64,000 bases of DNA, taken from Aporhodopirellula aestuarii. GTDB taxonomy: Bacteria > Planctomycetota > Planctomycetia > Pirellulales > Pirellulaceae. Positions 17,103-25,403 of the stretch are shown in pieces (position 1 is the first letter of the stretch; each line of letters begins with the position of its first letter). The stretch is taken from assembly GCF_023701485.1 (NCBI RefSeq), contig NZ_JAMQBK010000039.1, positions 250,476 through 314,475 on the forward strand, in the 5' to 3' direction. The notes beneath the pieces are model-generated. The model was not told the DNA's origin. It did no database searches and worked only from the letters and a program-made list of their open reading frames with translations. The translations under genes and the position numbers were made by a program.

Positions 17103-18374
17103 TCAAGTTTGACGTCGTACCCAAGACATCGCTTCGTCTTGAGTGTGCAGTTCATCGTCGAGTTGCATGCGGCGGATTTGGGTCAACCAATCGCGGAAGT
17201 GCGGACCAGGTGTCATGCCTTCCGCGATCAAATCGTCGCCGGTTAACAAAGGGTGGGGATCGAGTGACGACGGATCACGTTGTCGTTCCATGATCGCCCG
17301 TCGAACGCCCGAGTCGTCTTCCGCCAGTGCCCCGGCGACGGGAAGGACAACGTCGATGTCACGGTCGATGAGGATGGGTTGCAGACTCGACCATGCCGCG
17401 TCCCGACAATCGATGATTTGCGGTGTCAGCCGGATCGCGGCGGTGATCGCACGCTGCTCAGCCGTCGACAGTTTCCAACGCTTCGTTAATCCCTTTAAGT
17501 TTTGAAGAGCGTCTTTGGAGCAACGGTGGAGGGTCAATAGTGTCGTCGCCATGCCTGTTTCAAACGACGGATTGGTGAGGCGCTTGAAACGGGTTCGAAG
17601 CTCAGGCCACGCGATCTTTTCGAGCTGCGGCCAAACATGGCTGTGGAGCCCCGTTTCCACGAGCAGTCGTAGCCCCCGGACCGCGTTGGGGTGAGTGATC
17701 ACGCGTCGCATTTCGGCGCCGATCCGCTCACCACTTACCAACGAGATGCTGTCGGCGTGCGCGACAATCGCTGACATAGTGGATGCTTCGACCGACAAAC
17801 CCAGCGTGGTCACAAAACGGACGGCACGGAGCATCCGCAGCTTGTCTTCGTCGAACCGCCGATGTGCGTTGCCGATCGTGCGCAGGTGCATTGATTTCAG
17901 GTCGGTAATACCGTCGACATAGTCCAGTATCTCTTTGGCTGCGGGATCGTAGAAGAGACCATTGATCGTGAAGTCGCGGCGGGCGGCATCGGCTTCCGCG
18001 GTGCCGTAGGTCACGTGGTCGGGGCGACGTCCGTCGCTGTAATTGCCATCGGCGCGAAACGTGGCGACCTCGGTTGGAGCACCACCGGTATCGTGGTTAT
18101 CGCCGCTGCGGGTGTCGCGTTTGGGCGGGAGCACGCCGATCACGCCAAAGGAGGCTCCGAACGCGACCGTTTGGCGGCGACCAAAAACCTGTTGAACCGA
18201 GTCGGGTGTAGCGTCCGTGGCGACATCAAAGTCTTTCGGCGTACGGCCGAGCAAGGCGTCACGCACGCAACCACCTGCTAAAACGGCGATGAAACCGGCA
18301 TGACGCAGTCGGTCGATGATTCGGATGGCTTCACGCCCGGCGGGCGTCTCGAGGGCGATGTCCGGAAATTGCAT
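17103..18374 (-). CDS. CCA tRNA nucleotidyltransferase / poly(A) polymerase family
   Basis: This 423-residue class II nucleotidyltransferase adds CCA to tRNA 3' ends or tails RNA. The head domain has G-G-C-V-R-D-A-L-L-G-R (34-44) and the metal-binding D-F-D (Asp48, Asp50). Next come the nucleotide-recognition segment R-R-D-F-T-I-N-G-L-F-Y-D and the neck motif R-F-x-E-D-K-L-R-M-L-R-A-V-R-F, here R-F-D-E-D. The body and tail are helical with moderate conservation, and no HD domain is visible. Length is usual for the family. Sequence reading cannot separate CCA-adding from A-adding or poly(A) enzymes, so no symbol is given. The gene is a single unit, convergent with the receptor kinase gene. Confidence 0.9.
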   Translation of the reverse strand: MQFPDIALETPAGREAIRIIDRLRHAGFIAVLAGGCVRDALLGRTPKDFDVATDATPDSVQQVFGRRQTVAFGASFGVIGVLPPKRDTRSGDNHDTGGAPTEVATFRADGNYSDGRRPDHVTYGTAEADAARRDFTINGLFYDPAAKEILDYVDGITDLKSMHLRTIGNAHRRFDEDKLRMLRAVRFVTTLGLSVEASTMSAIVAHADSISLVSGERIGAEMRRVITHPNAVRGLRLLVETGLHSHVWPQLEKIAWPELRTRFKRLTNPSFETGMATTLLTLHRCSKDALQNLKGLTKRWKLSTAEQRAITAAIRLTPQIIDCRDAAWSSLQPILIDRDIDVVLPVAGALAEDDSGVRRAIMERQRDPSSLDPHPLLTGDDLIAEGMTPGPHFRDWLTQIRRMQLDDELHTQDEAMSWVRRQT

Positions 18375-19210
18375 GACGGTGATGCTAGCACGGGTGAGTC
18401 GGGGTTCGCGAGGGGCAGTTTGGTGTTAAGTCCTGTACACCACCGCATCCCCGTACCTCGACGAACGGCGTCCCTGGTCAAACGTGCAGTGGCAGGGCGC
18501 CAAAGTGTCACCTTTGGAGGGGGGGAAAACCAGATCAATCCGGGAGGTCATCGTATTTCAGCCTCCAACGGCTTGGACTCGCCCGAAACTGAGTCAACCA
18601 ACACAAGAAGGTTTGCCAATGACCTGTCTCTCTGAGACGGTCGATTGGACACAATCTGTCCAGAAGTATCGCCCCAGCCCACCGGGTGAGTAAAATGGGA
18701 GCCTCAGACTATGCTGGTGACGTAGACCAGAGTAAGGGGCCTGTTCTCGGAATGAAAAAGGTCAAAAATCACTACTGCTTTATCAGCACTGAAAATGGGG
18801 TGAGACCGGACGGCTTGCGCGGTTTCGCTAAGTCTTTTAGCGGCAGGACGCGAGGCCTTCGGTTCAGGCAAGACCCCAAGCTCAGGTTTGACGAAGCACT
18901 ACTCATTCGATCTTTCGGACCACACGAGGACACTGAGATTCGACGTAGGGACTCAGTAAAGGGGGCACTTGAATCGAAAGTCCCGATCAGACCGGTTAGT
19001 CCGGCTGAGTCGCTCGACCTGTTCGTGGGGGGGGTGGTGAAGGAGCGTGCTCGGAACGACGATTTGCACCGTATCGGAATGCGTATTGTGACGAACACTT
19101 TCGAAGTTGCCCGGAATTCGGGGATCGGAACTCCGTTTTGCGGGAAAACGCGTTCAAAATCCCGTGTTACCTCGATTGATGCCGCAAACAGATCACTTTA
19201 AAACGACACT
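18375..19210. other. 836-base region without a convincing gene
   Basis: The region separates the divergent CCA gene and a kinase gene. It contains a 171-codon plus-strand frame (18686-19201) of unconvincing composition (no recognisable domain, GTG start, runs of purine-rich sequence) and small hairpins: CCAAAG/CTTTGG near 18501-18518 and CTGTCTC/GAGACGG near 18624-18640. No mobile element ends or RNA family were recognised. It may be decayed coding DNA or carry regulatory RNA. Confidence 0.5.
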
Positions 19211-20719
19211 ATGAGCTCCCCTCTTACCACAGACGAATTCATCAATCGCGTTGTCTCTGTAGGCGTGGCAGAACGCCTCGAGGTCAACCGCGCCATTGGG
19301 GAACTCGGCGTCGGGGAAGTGCCCCTGGTCGACGTGATCGATCAGCTCCAGCGGCGTGGACTGATCACGACGTTGCAAACCGAGAAAGTGTTGCGGGGCG
19401 ACCGGACCGGATACTTTTACGGCGATTACAAGGTGCTGTATTTGATCGGTGCCGGTACGTTCGCTCGTGTGTATCGGGCCGAGAAAGGCGGTCAAGTTTT
19501 TGCGGTCAAGGTACTGCGCAAACGTTTCCGCGATGAACCCAAAGAGCTCGAACAGTTCTTGCGTGAAGGCAAGATGGGTTTGAAGCTCAAGCACCCGAAC
19601 ATCGTCCGGATTTTCGACGTGATTGCGGATCGACACAATCCGTTCTTGGTGATGGAGTTCATTGAGGGGCAAACGCTTCGAGAACTCGTGAAGATTCGTG
19701 GCAAGTTGCCCGTCGAATTGTCATTGAAGCTGATTTATGAGATTGCGCAGGGTTTGGCGTTTGCCGCTGACCTCGGAATTTCTCACCGAGACTTGAAGTT
19801 GTCGAACGTGTTGATCAGTTCCGACGGCATCGCGAAGTTGGTGGACTTCGGGTTGGCTGCACTCGCCGATCGTGGCAATCCGGAGGCGGTGGCCGACTGC
19901 CCGAACGCCCGCGCCATCGATTACGCGGCTCTCGAGCGAGGTACCAATGTTCGCAAGGACGATCCACGCAGTGACGTGTTCTTTGCCGGGAACATGCTTT
20001 ACCACATGCTCGCCGGAACTCCTGCCCTGACGGAAACTCGCGACCGAATGGCGCGGCTGAACATCTCGCGTTTTCAAGACATTCGCCCGATTCAAGACTA
20101 CGTTCCTGATATTCCAGGCCTCGTTAACCAACTCTTGCTCAACGCGATGGAGTTCAACCCTGACCGGCGGATTCAGTCGTGCAAGGCTCTCGTGTCTGCG
20201 GTCAAAGGTGTGATCGAGGACATGAAGCGGGGGGGACAGGACCGTGTTGACCACCCGAGCATGAAGGTCAATGCAGAAGATGTCGGCGACGACCGTATCA
20301 TCACGAATGAAGGCGAAGGATACGTGGTGATGTATGTCGAATCGAAAGCCGATCTGCAAAATGCGATCCGCGAGCGGCTCAAGGCGCGTGGCTACCGGGT
20401 GCTGATCATTTCTGATCCGCGTCGGGCGTTGGCCCGGTTTGACGACTCTGTCGACCAGCCCGCAGATTGCGTGATCTTTGGGGCGGCGGAGTTAGGCAAT
20501 GATGCTTTGGATGCCTACAACGCATTTGCCGAGAACGCAGACACGCGAGACATCCCCGCGGTCATGTTGGTCGACCCACGGCAAAAGCACATTGTCGAAA
20601 AAGCGGTTCGTGGTTCCAATCGAACACTGCTGCCGTTACCTTTGAGCGTCAAGAATCTTCGCGTCGCATTGATCAAATTGCTCTCGGGTGTCAAACAACG
20701 CCCTGCCGGGACGTACTAG
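19211..20719 (+). CDS. Ser/Thr kinase with degenerate receiver-like C-terminus
   Basis: This 502-residue soluble kinase has no transmembrane helix. Residues 1-70 form a helical N-terminal module common in planctomycete kinases (F-I-N-R-V-V-S-V-G-V-A, L-x-R-R-G-L-I-T). The kinase domain spans about 73-345: G-A-G-T-F-A at 80-85, Lys100 in F-A-V-K, H-R-D-L-K-L-S-N (His192-Asp194), D-F-G (212-214). From about 375 the chain follows a CheY-like pattern: V-M-Y-V-E-S-K-A-D, then D-C-V-I-F-G-A-A-E-L-G, then I-P-A-V-M-L-V-D, then L-L-P-L-P-L-S. The phospho-acceptor Asp position is Gly/Ala and the acidic pair is altered, so phosphorylation is unlikely. Kinase activity should be intact. It probably integrates a protein-protein signal. 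Confidence 0.85.
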   Translation: MSSPLTTDEFINRVVSVGVAERLEVNRAIGELGVGEVPLVDVIDQLQRRGLITTLQTEKVLRGDRTGYFYGDYKVLYLIGAGTFARVYRAEKGGQVFAVKVLRKRFRDEPKELEQFLREGKMGLKLKHPNIVRIFDVIADRHNPFLVMEFIEGQTLRELVKIRGKLPVELSLKLIYEIAQGLAFAADLGISHRDLKLSNVLISSDGIAKLVDFGLAALADRGNPEAVADCPNARAIDYAALERGTNVRKDDPRSDVFFAGNMLYHMLAGTPALTETRDRMARLNISRFQDIRPIQDYVPDIPGLVNQLLLNAMEFNPDRRIQSCKALVSAVKGVIEDMKRGGQDRVDHPSMKVNAEDVGDDRIITNEGEGYVVMYVESKADLQNAIRERLKARGYRVLIISDPRRALARFDDSVDQPADCVIFGAAELGNDALDAYNAFAENADTRDIPAVMLVDPRQKHIVEKAVRGSNRTLLPLPLSVKNLRVALIKLLSGVKQRPAGTY

Positions 20720-21032
20720 AGGCGGGAATCGATCGATTCGTTGTCTTCCAGAAATCGAGCATTGTGCCCCTATTGATATCGGCCCCGTCCTGTGGGAAGA
20801 CGGTCGCGTGGTGCGATGGTTGTTGGTCGGCACAGCATTCGTCGAATATCGCTCGATCCTTGGGCCAAAGTGATCTCGCCCACCCGCTGTGTATTAGCGA
20901 ACCGACGTTTCATCCCGATGGTGATTCGTTGGAAATGAATTCTTGGCGTCGACCTCCGCCGGAGCTTGTTCACGCTCCATTGGCCGATTCCGTGCTCCCA
21001 CTACCCTGCCTACAAACTGATATTTTCCATCT
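20720..21032. other. Intergenic region, no feature recognised
   Basis: These 313 bases lie between the kinase gene and proC, both on the plus strand. No ORF, terminator with T-run or clear promoter was found. Confidence 0.5.
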
Positions 21033-21854
21033 ATGAAACTTCCTCAAATGACCGTCGTTGGTGGTGGCCAAATGGCCCGAGCTCTCGTCGGCGGAATGAT
21101 CGAAAAAGGTATCTTCGACGTCAGCAAGCTGACGATTGTGGATCCTTCATCTCCATCGCTGCAGTGGTGGGTCGAGAATCATCCCGGGTGTCGTGTGATG
21201 TCGGGTAGCACGGACGAGTCGGGGGAGAATGCTTTTGCCGCGTCCGAGATCGTGTTGCTGGCGGTGAAGCCGCACATTGTGGCGCCCGTGCTCGCCGATC
21301 CGAACGCCGACATGAGCGGAAAACTGGTGATTTCGATTGCCGCCGGGGTTCCACTGTCGAGCATCACGAAAGGGGCCGGGCATGCTCGCGCCGTCCGCGT
21401 CATGCCGAACACCCCGAGCCTGGTGGGAGAGGGCGCCGCGGCGTTTTGCACAGGCGAAAGTGTGACCGATGTGGACGTTGAATGCGTGGAACGGATGCTC
21501 GGCAGCGTCGGGTACGTGGCCCGGGTGAGTGAAAACCAGCTCGACGCGGTGACCGGGCTGAGCGGTTCGGGGCCGGCGTACGTTTATTTGATGATCGAAG
21601 CCCTCGCCGACGGCGGGGTCGCGGCGGGATTGCCACGGAAAACAGCGATGGATCTCGCCGTCCAGACCGTTCGAGGGGCCGCAACCATGGTTCGTGACAC
21701 CGGTGATCACCCCGGGCTCCTCAAAGACAATGTGTGTAGTCCCGGGGGAACGACTATTGCCGCAATGCGTGTGCTGGAACAGAATGCGGTGAGGGGCGCG
21801 TTGATTGACGCGGTCACCACATCCGCAGCCCGCAGTCGCGAATTGGCCAAATAA
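21033..21854 (+). CDS. proC: Pyrroline-5-carboxylate reductase
   Basis: This 273-residue enzyme catalyses the last step of proline synthesis, NAD(P)H-dependent reduction of pyrroline-5-carboxylate. The Rossmann motif is V-V-G-G-G-Q-M-A near residues 7-14, followed by A-L-V-G-G-M. The family pieces are L-L-A-V-K-P, R-V-M-P-N-T-P-S-L-V-G-E-G, the substrate/dimer motif S-G-S-G-P-A-Y-V-Y-L-M-I-E-A-L-A-D-G-G, and the P-G-G-T-T-I-A C-terminal signature. Length is normal. It is followed by a small ORF (44 bases later) and serB on the same strand, suggesting a short amino-acid biosynthesis run. Confidence 0.96.
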   Translation: MKLPQMTVVGGGQMARALVGGMIEKGIFDVSKLTIVDPSSPSLQWWVENHPGCRVMSGSTDESGENAFAASEIVLLAVKPHIVAPVLADPNADMSGKLVISIAAGVPLSSITKGAGHARAVRVMPNTPSLVGEGAAAFCTGESVTDVDVECVERMLGSVGYVARVSENQLDAVTGLSGSGPAYVYLMIEALADGGVAAGLPRKTAMDLAVQTVRGAATMVRDTGDHPGLLKDNVCSPGGTTIAAMRVLEQNAVRGALIDAVTTSAARSRELAK

Positions 21855-21898
21855 TCGATGAAGAGAGCCTTCGCACGCACGAACATGCGAGACCATTG

Positions 21899-22147
21899 AT
21901 GCACAAACCATTGATCAAGATCGACGACAAACACGTTCCCCTGTATCGCATTGTGTGGGTGGCTGACCTTCCGCATTTCTGTGGCGAAGAGGATTGCGTC
22001 CGCGAGGGATACTACGAAGTTCGGCTGGACGTCGATGATTCGATCTGGACGCATCATGCCGATCGTGACCGCGTCATCGAGGCGTTGAATCAGTGGTGCG
22101 GGGATCCGCGGGATGACGGTGACATGGACGGCGAGGCGGATTTTTAG
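21899..22147 (+). CDS. Small conserved-looking protein of unknown function
   Basis: This 82-residue acidic protein begins M-H-K-P-L-I-K-I-D-D and is rich in Asp, His and Trp (W-V-A-D-L-P-H-F-C-G-E-E-D-C, W-T-H-H-A-D-R-D). C-G-E-E-D-C together with several His could bind metal, but no family was recognised. ATG 21899 is preferred to the overlapping in-frame TTG at 21896. It sits tightly between proC (44 bases) and serB (57 bases), same strand. Frame-specific composition and tight packing support it as a real gene. Confidence 0.65.
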   Translation: MHKPLIKIDDKHVPLYRIVWVADLPHFCGEEDCVREGYYEVRLDVDDSIWTHHADRDRVIEALNQWCGDPRDDGDMDGEADF

Positions 22148-22204
22148 GCTCGTGAAATTAGCCACTTTGACTCCCCGGCACGACATCGCTACGATTCGCG
22201 GGCT

Positions 22205-23437
22205 ATGAACGAGCCTATCACTGTTACCGCGACCACGATCCTCTTCCGATTCACCGGTGAAGACCGACCCGGCCTGACGGCGTCGCTGTCGGACCACTTT
22301 GCCCGATTCGGATGCAAAATCATTGACGTTAACCAAGCCGTCATTCACCGGTCACTGTTGCTCGGGTTGATGGTCCGGATCCCCGCAGAGGCGGATCCTG
22401 ACAAGGTCATCCAGAAAATGCGGAAGCAGGCGGAAAAGCTGGGCCTGAAGTGCAAGCACACCGAAATCGAGGATTCGGCCTACGACGTCTGGGTCAGTGG
22501 CGAAGGGAAGTCACGATACATTCTTACGTTGCTCTCCAGAGCGGTGACGGCCGAGCAGTTTGCCGCCGTGAGTCGACTCGTCGCGGACCAAGGTTTGAAC
22601 ATCGACGTGATCACGCGTTTGTCAGGGCGACCCAAACGCGTATCGGACGGAAAACCGACGCGAGCTTGTATCGAATTTTCGCTCCGCGGTGATCCGGAGG
22701 ATCCCAATCGACTCAAGGCGAGTCTTCTCGATCTATCAAGTCGTCTCGATTTGGATTTAGCATGGCAGCAGGATGATGCGTTTCGCCGAAACCGCCGCGT
22801 CGTTGCGCTCGACATGGACTCCACGCTATTGCAAGCCGAAGTCATTGATGAGATTGCGAAAGAGGCCGGCGTCGGCGAACAGGTGTCCGCAATCACGGAA
22901 GCGGCCATGCGAGGTGAAATCGATTTTGACGAATCGCTCCGTCGACGCGTCGCGTCGCTTGAGGGGTTGCCGGAATCGGTCCTGCCGAAAATTGCCGAGC
23001 GGTTGGAATTGACCGAGGGTGCCGAACGCCTGTTGTCGAACTTGAAGCGGTTCGGATACCGCACCGCGATCATCTCGGGAGGCTTCCGTTACTTCGGTGA
23101 GTATCTGCGCTCTCGATTGGACGTGGACGATGTGCACGCCAATGATCTCGAAATCATTGACGGTAAATTGACCGGGCGAGTTGTCGGTGAAATCGTCAAC
23201 GCGCAACGTAAAGCGGCGCTGCTCGAGCAACTCGCCGCGAGCATTGGCATCGATTGCGAACAAACGATCGCGATCGGCGATGGTGCCAATGATTTGCCGA
23301 TGCTTTCACGAGCCGGACTCGGGATTGCATTCCATGCCAAACCGATTGTTCGGGAATCAGCTCGCCATCAGGTTTCCACCCTGGGCCTTGATGCGGTGTT
23401 GTATCTGCTCGGCGTTCGTGACCGGGATTTGATCTAG
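22205..23437 (+). CDS. serB: Phosphoserine phosphatase with tandem ACT domains
   Basis: This 410-residue enzyme hydrolyses phosphoserine in the last step of serine synthesis. Two ACT-like regulatory domains occupy about 8-85 and 103-185 (F-R-F-T-G-E-D-R-P-G-L; Y-I-L-T-L-L-S-R-A-V-T). The HAD catalytic core has D-M-D-S-T-L-L (Asp203 nucleophile, Asp205 acid/base), E-x-I-D-E-I-A cap entry, I-I-S-G-G-F motif II and G-D-G-A-N-D motif IV. Double-ACT SerB proteins of about 400 residues are known in mycobacteria and other bacteria, where serine can inhibit through ACT. It is the last gene of the proC / small ORF / serB run and is convergent with the PAS-kinase gene. Confidence 0.95.
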   Translation: MNEPITVTATTILFRFTGEDRPGLTASLSDHFARFGCKIIDVNQAVIHRSLLLGLMVRIPAEADPDKVIQKMRKQAEKLGLKCKHTEIEDSAYDVWVSGEGKSRYILTLLSRAVTAEQFAAVSRLVADQGLNIDVITRLSGRPKRVSDGKPTRACIEFSLRGDPEDPNRLKASLLDLSSRLDLDLAWQQDDAFRRNRRVVALDMDSTLLQAEVIDEIAKEAGVGEQVSAITEAAMRGEIDFDESLRRRVASLEGLPESVLPKIAERLELTEGAERLLSNLKRFGYRTAIISGGFRYFGEYLRSRLDVDDVHANDLEIIDGKLTGRVVGEIVNAQRKAALLEQLAASIGIDCEQTIAIGDGANDLPMLSRAGLGIAFHAKPIVRESARHQVSTLGLDAVLYLLGVRDRDLI

Positions 23438-23530
23438 CCGATCAGCGCGGGGCCGTTGCGGTGCAGTGACGTCGATCGATGCTAATTGGGGTGCCGACAC
23501 GCGGATCGTTTCTTTGCGATTGATTTCCGC

Positions 23531-24994
23531 TTAAGTGACTTTTGCCGTCACATCACGAGCGACCGCGAAGATGAGGTGTTCGCCCTCAAGTGATTTAGCC
23601 GTCCATTCGAGCGTGATGTAGTCGCCGCGGGCGGTAATGTATCGGTTGCGAAATCGAATCACGGGGCGACCTCCAGCGAGTGCGGAGACCTGAGCGATTG
23701 TCCGTTCAATATCCTCTTCATGAACGAATGAAAGGAACGGTCGCGACAGCAACGTTTCTTTGGAATGCCCAAGTACCTTGCTGAAGTTGTCGTTGATGCG
23801 GACGAAGAATCCGTTGTGATCGGCGATGCAGAACATGTCTGGTGAGAGCTCGAAAAAACGATCCATGTCACTGCGGACACTTCGCAGCGTCGACGCTTGG
23901 TGAGCCATCATGATTTGAGACAACGCCATCGCATTGATGGGTCGTTTCGACGGGTCAACGTGTAGACAATTGATCGTGAGGCGGACGAGAGCGTCGCCGA
24001 AACCACAGGTGCGAAGTCGTTCAAGGCTTTGCAACGTCTCGCCTCGCACGGCAGAGCGATACACCTGTTGAAGATCTTCGCCTTCGTAGGGGGCGTGGCC
24101 GCTCAAAATTTCGCAGAGGATCCCGCCGAGGCTAAAGACGTCTGCGCGGGCATCGAGATTTGACCCACGGGCCTGTTCCGGTGACATGTATTCCGGCGTG
24201 CCGTTGATATTGTTCTGACGCGTGGTCCAGGGACCCGCTTCGGCCTCGGCACTCGCTAGGGTTTCGTCGTCGCTAGTCGATACCGTCTCCCCGCGTCCGT
24301 GCGAGGTTGATTCCGTTGGCAGTGATTGCTCTGGCGGCGATTGCGAGGTGTCATGATGAATGTGCCGGGCCAGTCCCCAGTCCATCACGTTCACTTCACC
24401 AAACTCGCCCACCATGATGTTGGAGGGCTTTAGATCGAGATGGATGACGCCTCGTGAATGGGCAAATGCCATCGTTTGGCAGACATCGGTAAAGACGTTT
24501 AGCAACTCAGCTTTTTCGGTGTTCTCGTCGTCGAGCATTGCTCGCAGTGTGATTCCGCCGACCAGCTTCATCACATGATACGGTTGTCCATTGACGCAAA
24601 CCCCCGTTTCATAAATGGGAGCCACTCCCGGGTGCGAGAGGAAGCTCATGATCCGAGCTTCTTTCGCAAAGTCTTCTTGATAGGAATTGGTGGCCCGGTC
24701 GCGACGCAGGACTTTGATAGCGACCTCTCGTTCGAGCAGCCGATCAAACGCTTTGTAGATGATTCCCATCCCACCGGTTTCGATCCACTCAAGGATCTCG
24801 TATCGCCCGGTGAGCAATCTCGGGTGAGCGGGGATTTCGGTGTTCTTGGCGACGTCAGCCGAGTCGATGCGATCGGATCTGACATCGTCTGCTGTTGTCT
24901 TCGATGCGTGGCATTTGTGGGCGGCATCCGATTCCGAGTCAATCGGTATCGTTATGTGTGTCCCGGCTCTCGTTGTCTGCTTGGAACGCTGCAT
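23531..24994 (-). CDS. Ser/Thr kinase with C-terminal PAS domain
   Basis: With the ATG at 24994 the product is 487 residues; an in-frame GTG at 25045 would add 17. The kinase domain (about 62-355) has E-T-G-G-M-G (72-77), V-A-I-K, a catalytic loop H-L-D-L-K-P-S-N (His185-Asp187, Leu replacing the usual Arg) and D-W-G (205-207) instead of D-F-G, a variant frequent in planctomycete kinases. A Ser/Thr-rich insertion separates D-W-G from G-T-P-E-Y-M-S-P-E. A PAS domain follows (about 373-487: F-F-E-L-S-P-D-M-F-C-I-A-D, V-L-G-H, F-V-H-E-E-D, A-V-A-R-D-V-T). There is no transmembrane segment, so it probably senses a cytoplasmic ligand or redox state. It is divergent from the gene starting at 25404. 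Confidence 0.9.
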   Translation of the reverse strand: MQRSKQTTRAGTHITIPIDSESDAAHKCHASKTTADDVRSDRIDSADVAKNTEIPAHPRLLTGRYEILEWIETGGMGIIYKAFDRLLEREVAIKVLRRDRATNSYQEDFAKEARIMSFLSHPGVAPIYETGVCVNGQPYHVMKLVGGITLRAMLDDENTEKAELLNVFTDVCQTMAFAHSRGVIHLDLKPSNIMVGEFGEVNVMDWGLARHIHHDTSQSPPEQSLPTESTSHGRGETVSTSDDETLASAEAEAGPWTTRQNNINGTPEYMSPEQARGSNLDARADVFSLGGILCEILSGHAPYEGEDLQQVYRSAVRGETLQSLERLRTCGFGDALVRLTINCLHVDPSKRPINAMALSQIMMAHQASTLRSVRSDMDRFFELSPDMFCIADHNGFFVRINDNFSKVLGHSKETLLSRPFLSFVHEEDIERTIAQVSALAGGRPVIRFRNRYITARGDYITLEWTAKSLEGEHLIFAVARDVTAKVT

Positions 24995-25349
24995 CGAATC
25001 GTGATCACTCCGTTCGGCGCGGAAGTGGGCAGACCGCCTACCCACGTAGCGGGATGAAGTTTCATCATAACAATTCCCGTGAACAGATGCGCATCAAAAT
25101 GGCTGCTGGGCCCCTTCTGCAGGGCGGTTCGTTCTTGGCTCCACTAGTTTCTTACTTTACCGCGGGCTGGCATTGACACTGGGCCAAGAAAATTCATAGG
25201 ACGGGGGGAATCATTGCGGGACGCGTTCCGTTTTGCCGTCACCGATGCGATTTGGATGGCATCGGTTTGTCAGTCATCCCGATGGCCGAATCTGTAACGA
25301 ATTTTCAGATTTGACTCGATTTGCGTGTTGAAACGGTCGATCGCAGAGG
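24995..25349. other. Divergent promoter region
   Basis: The space between the PAS-kinase gene (-) and the Ser/Thr-rich protein gene (+) contains a 6-2-6 palindrome (25053-25066), a long-range inverted repeat TTCTTGGC/GCCAAGAA (25132-25139 and 25183-25190), and AATCTG/CAGATT near 25290-25310. No ORF was supported. Confidence 0.5.
25053..25066. promoter_or_regulatory. 6-2-6 palindrome, possible operator
   Basis: GATGAA-GT-TTCATC is a perfect inverted repeat about 60 bases upstream of the PAS-kinase start. Size and spacing suit a dimeric regulator, but there is no second copy, so this is suggestive only. Confidence 0.25.
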
Positions 25350-25403
25350 ATGGACGTCAAGATGAATTACGAAGAACCCGCTCCCTTGCCTAAGGATGCG
25401 ACG

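Noticed and set aside
18686-19201. 171-codon plus-strand frame, GTG start, ending 10 bases before a kinase gene
   Set aside because: No recognised domain, irregular composition and no Shine-Dalgarno site; kept only as part of the unexplained region at 18375-19210.
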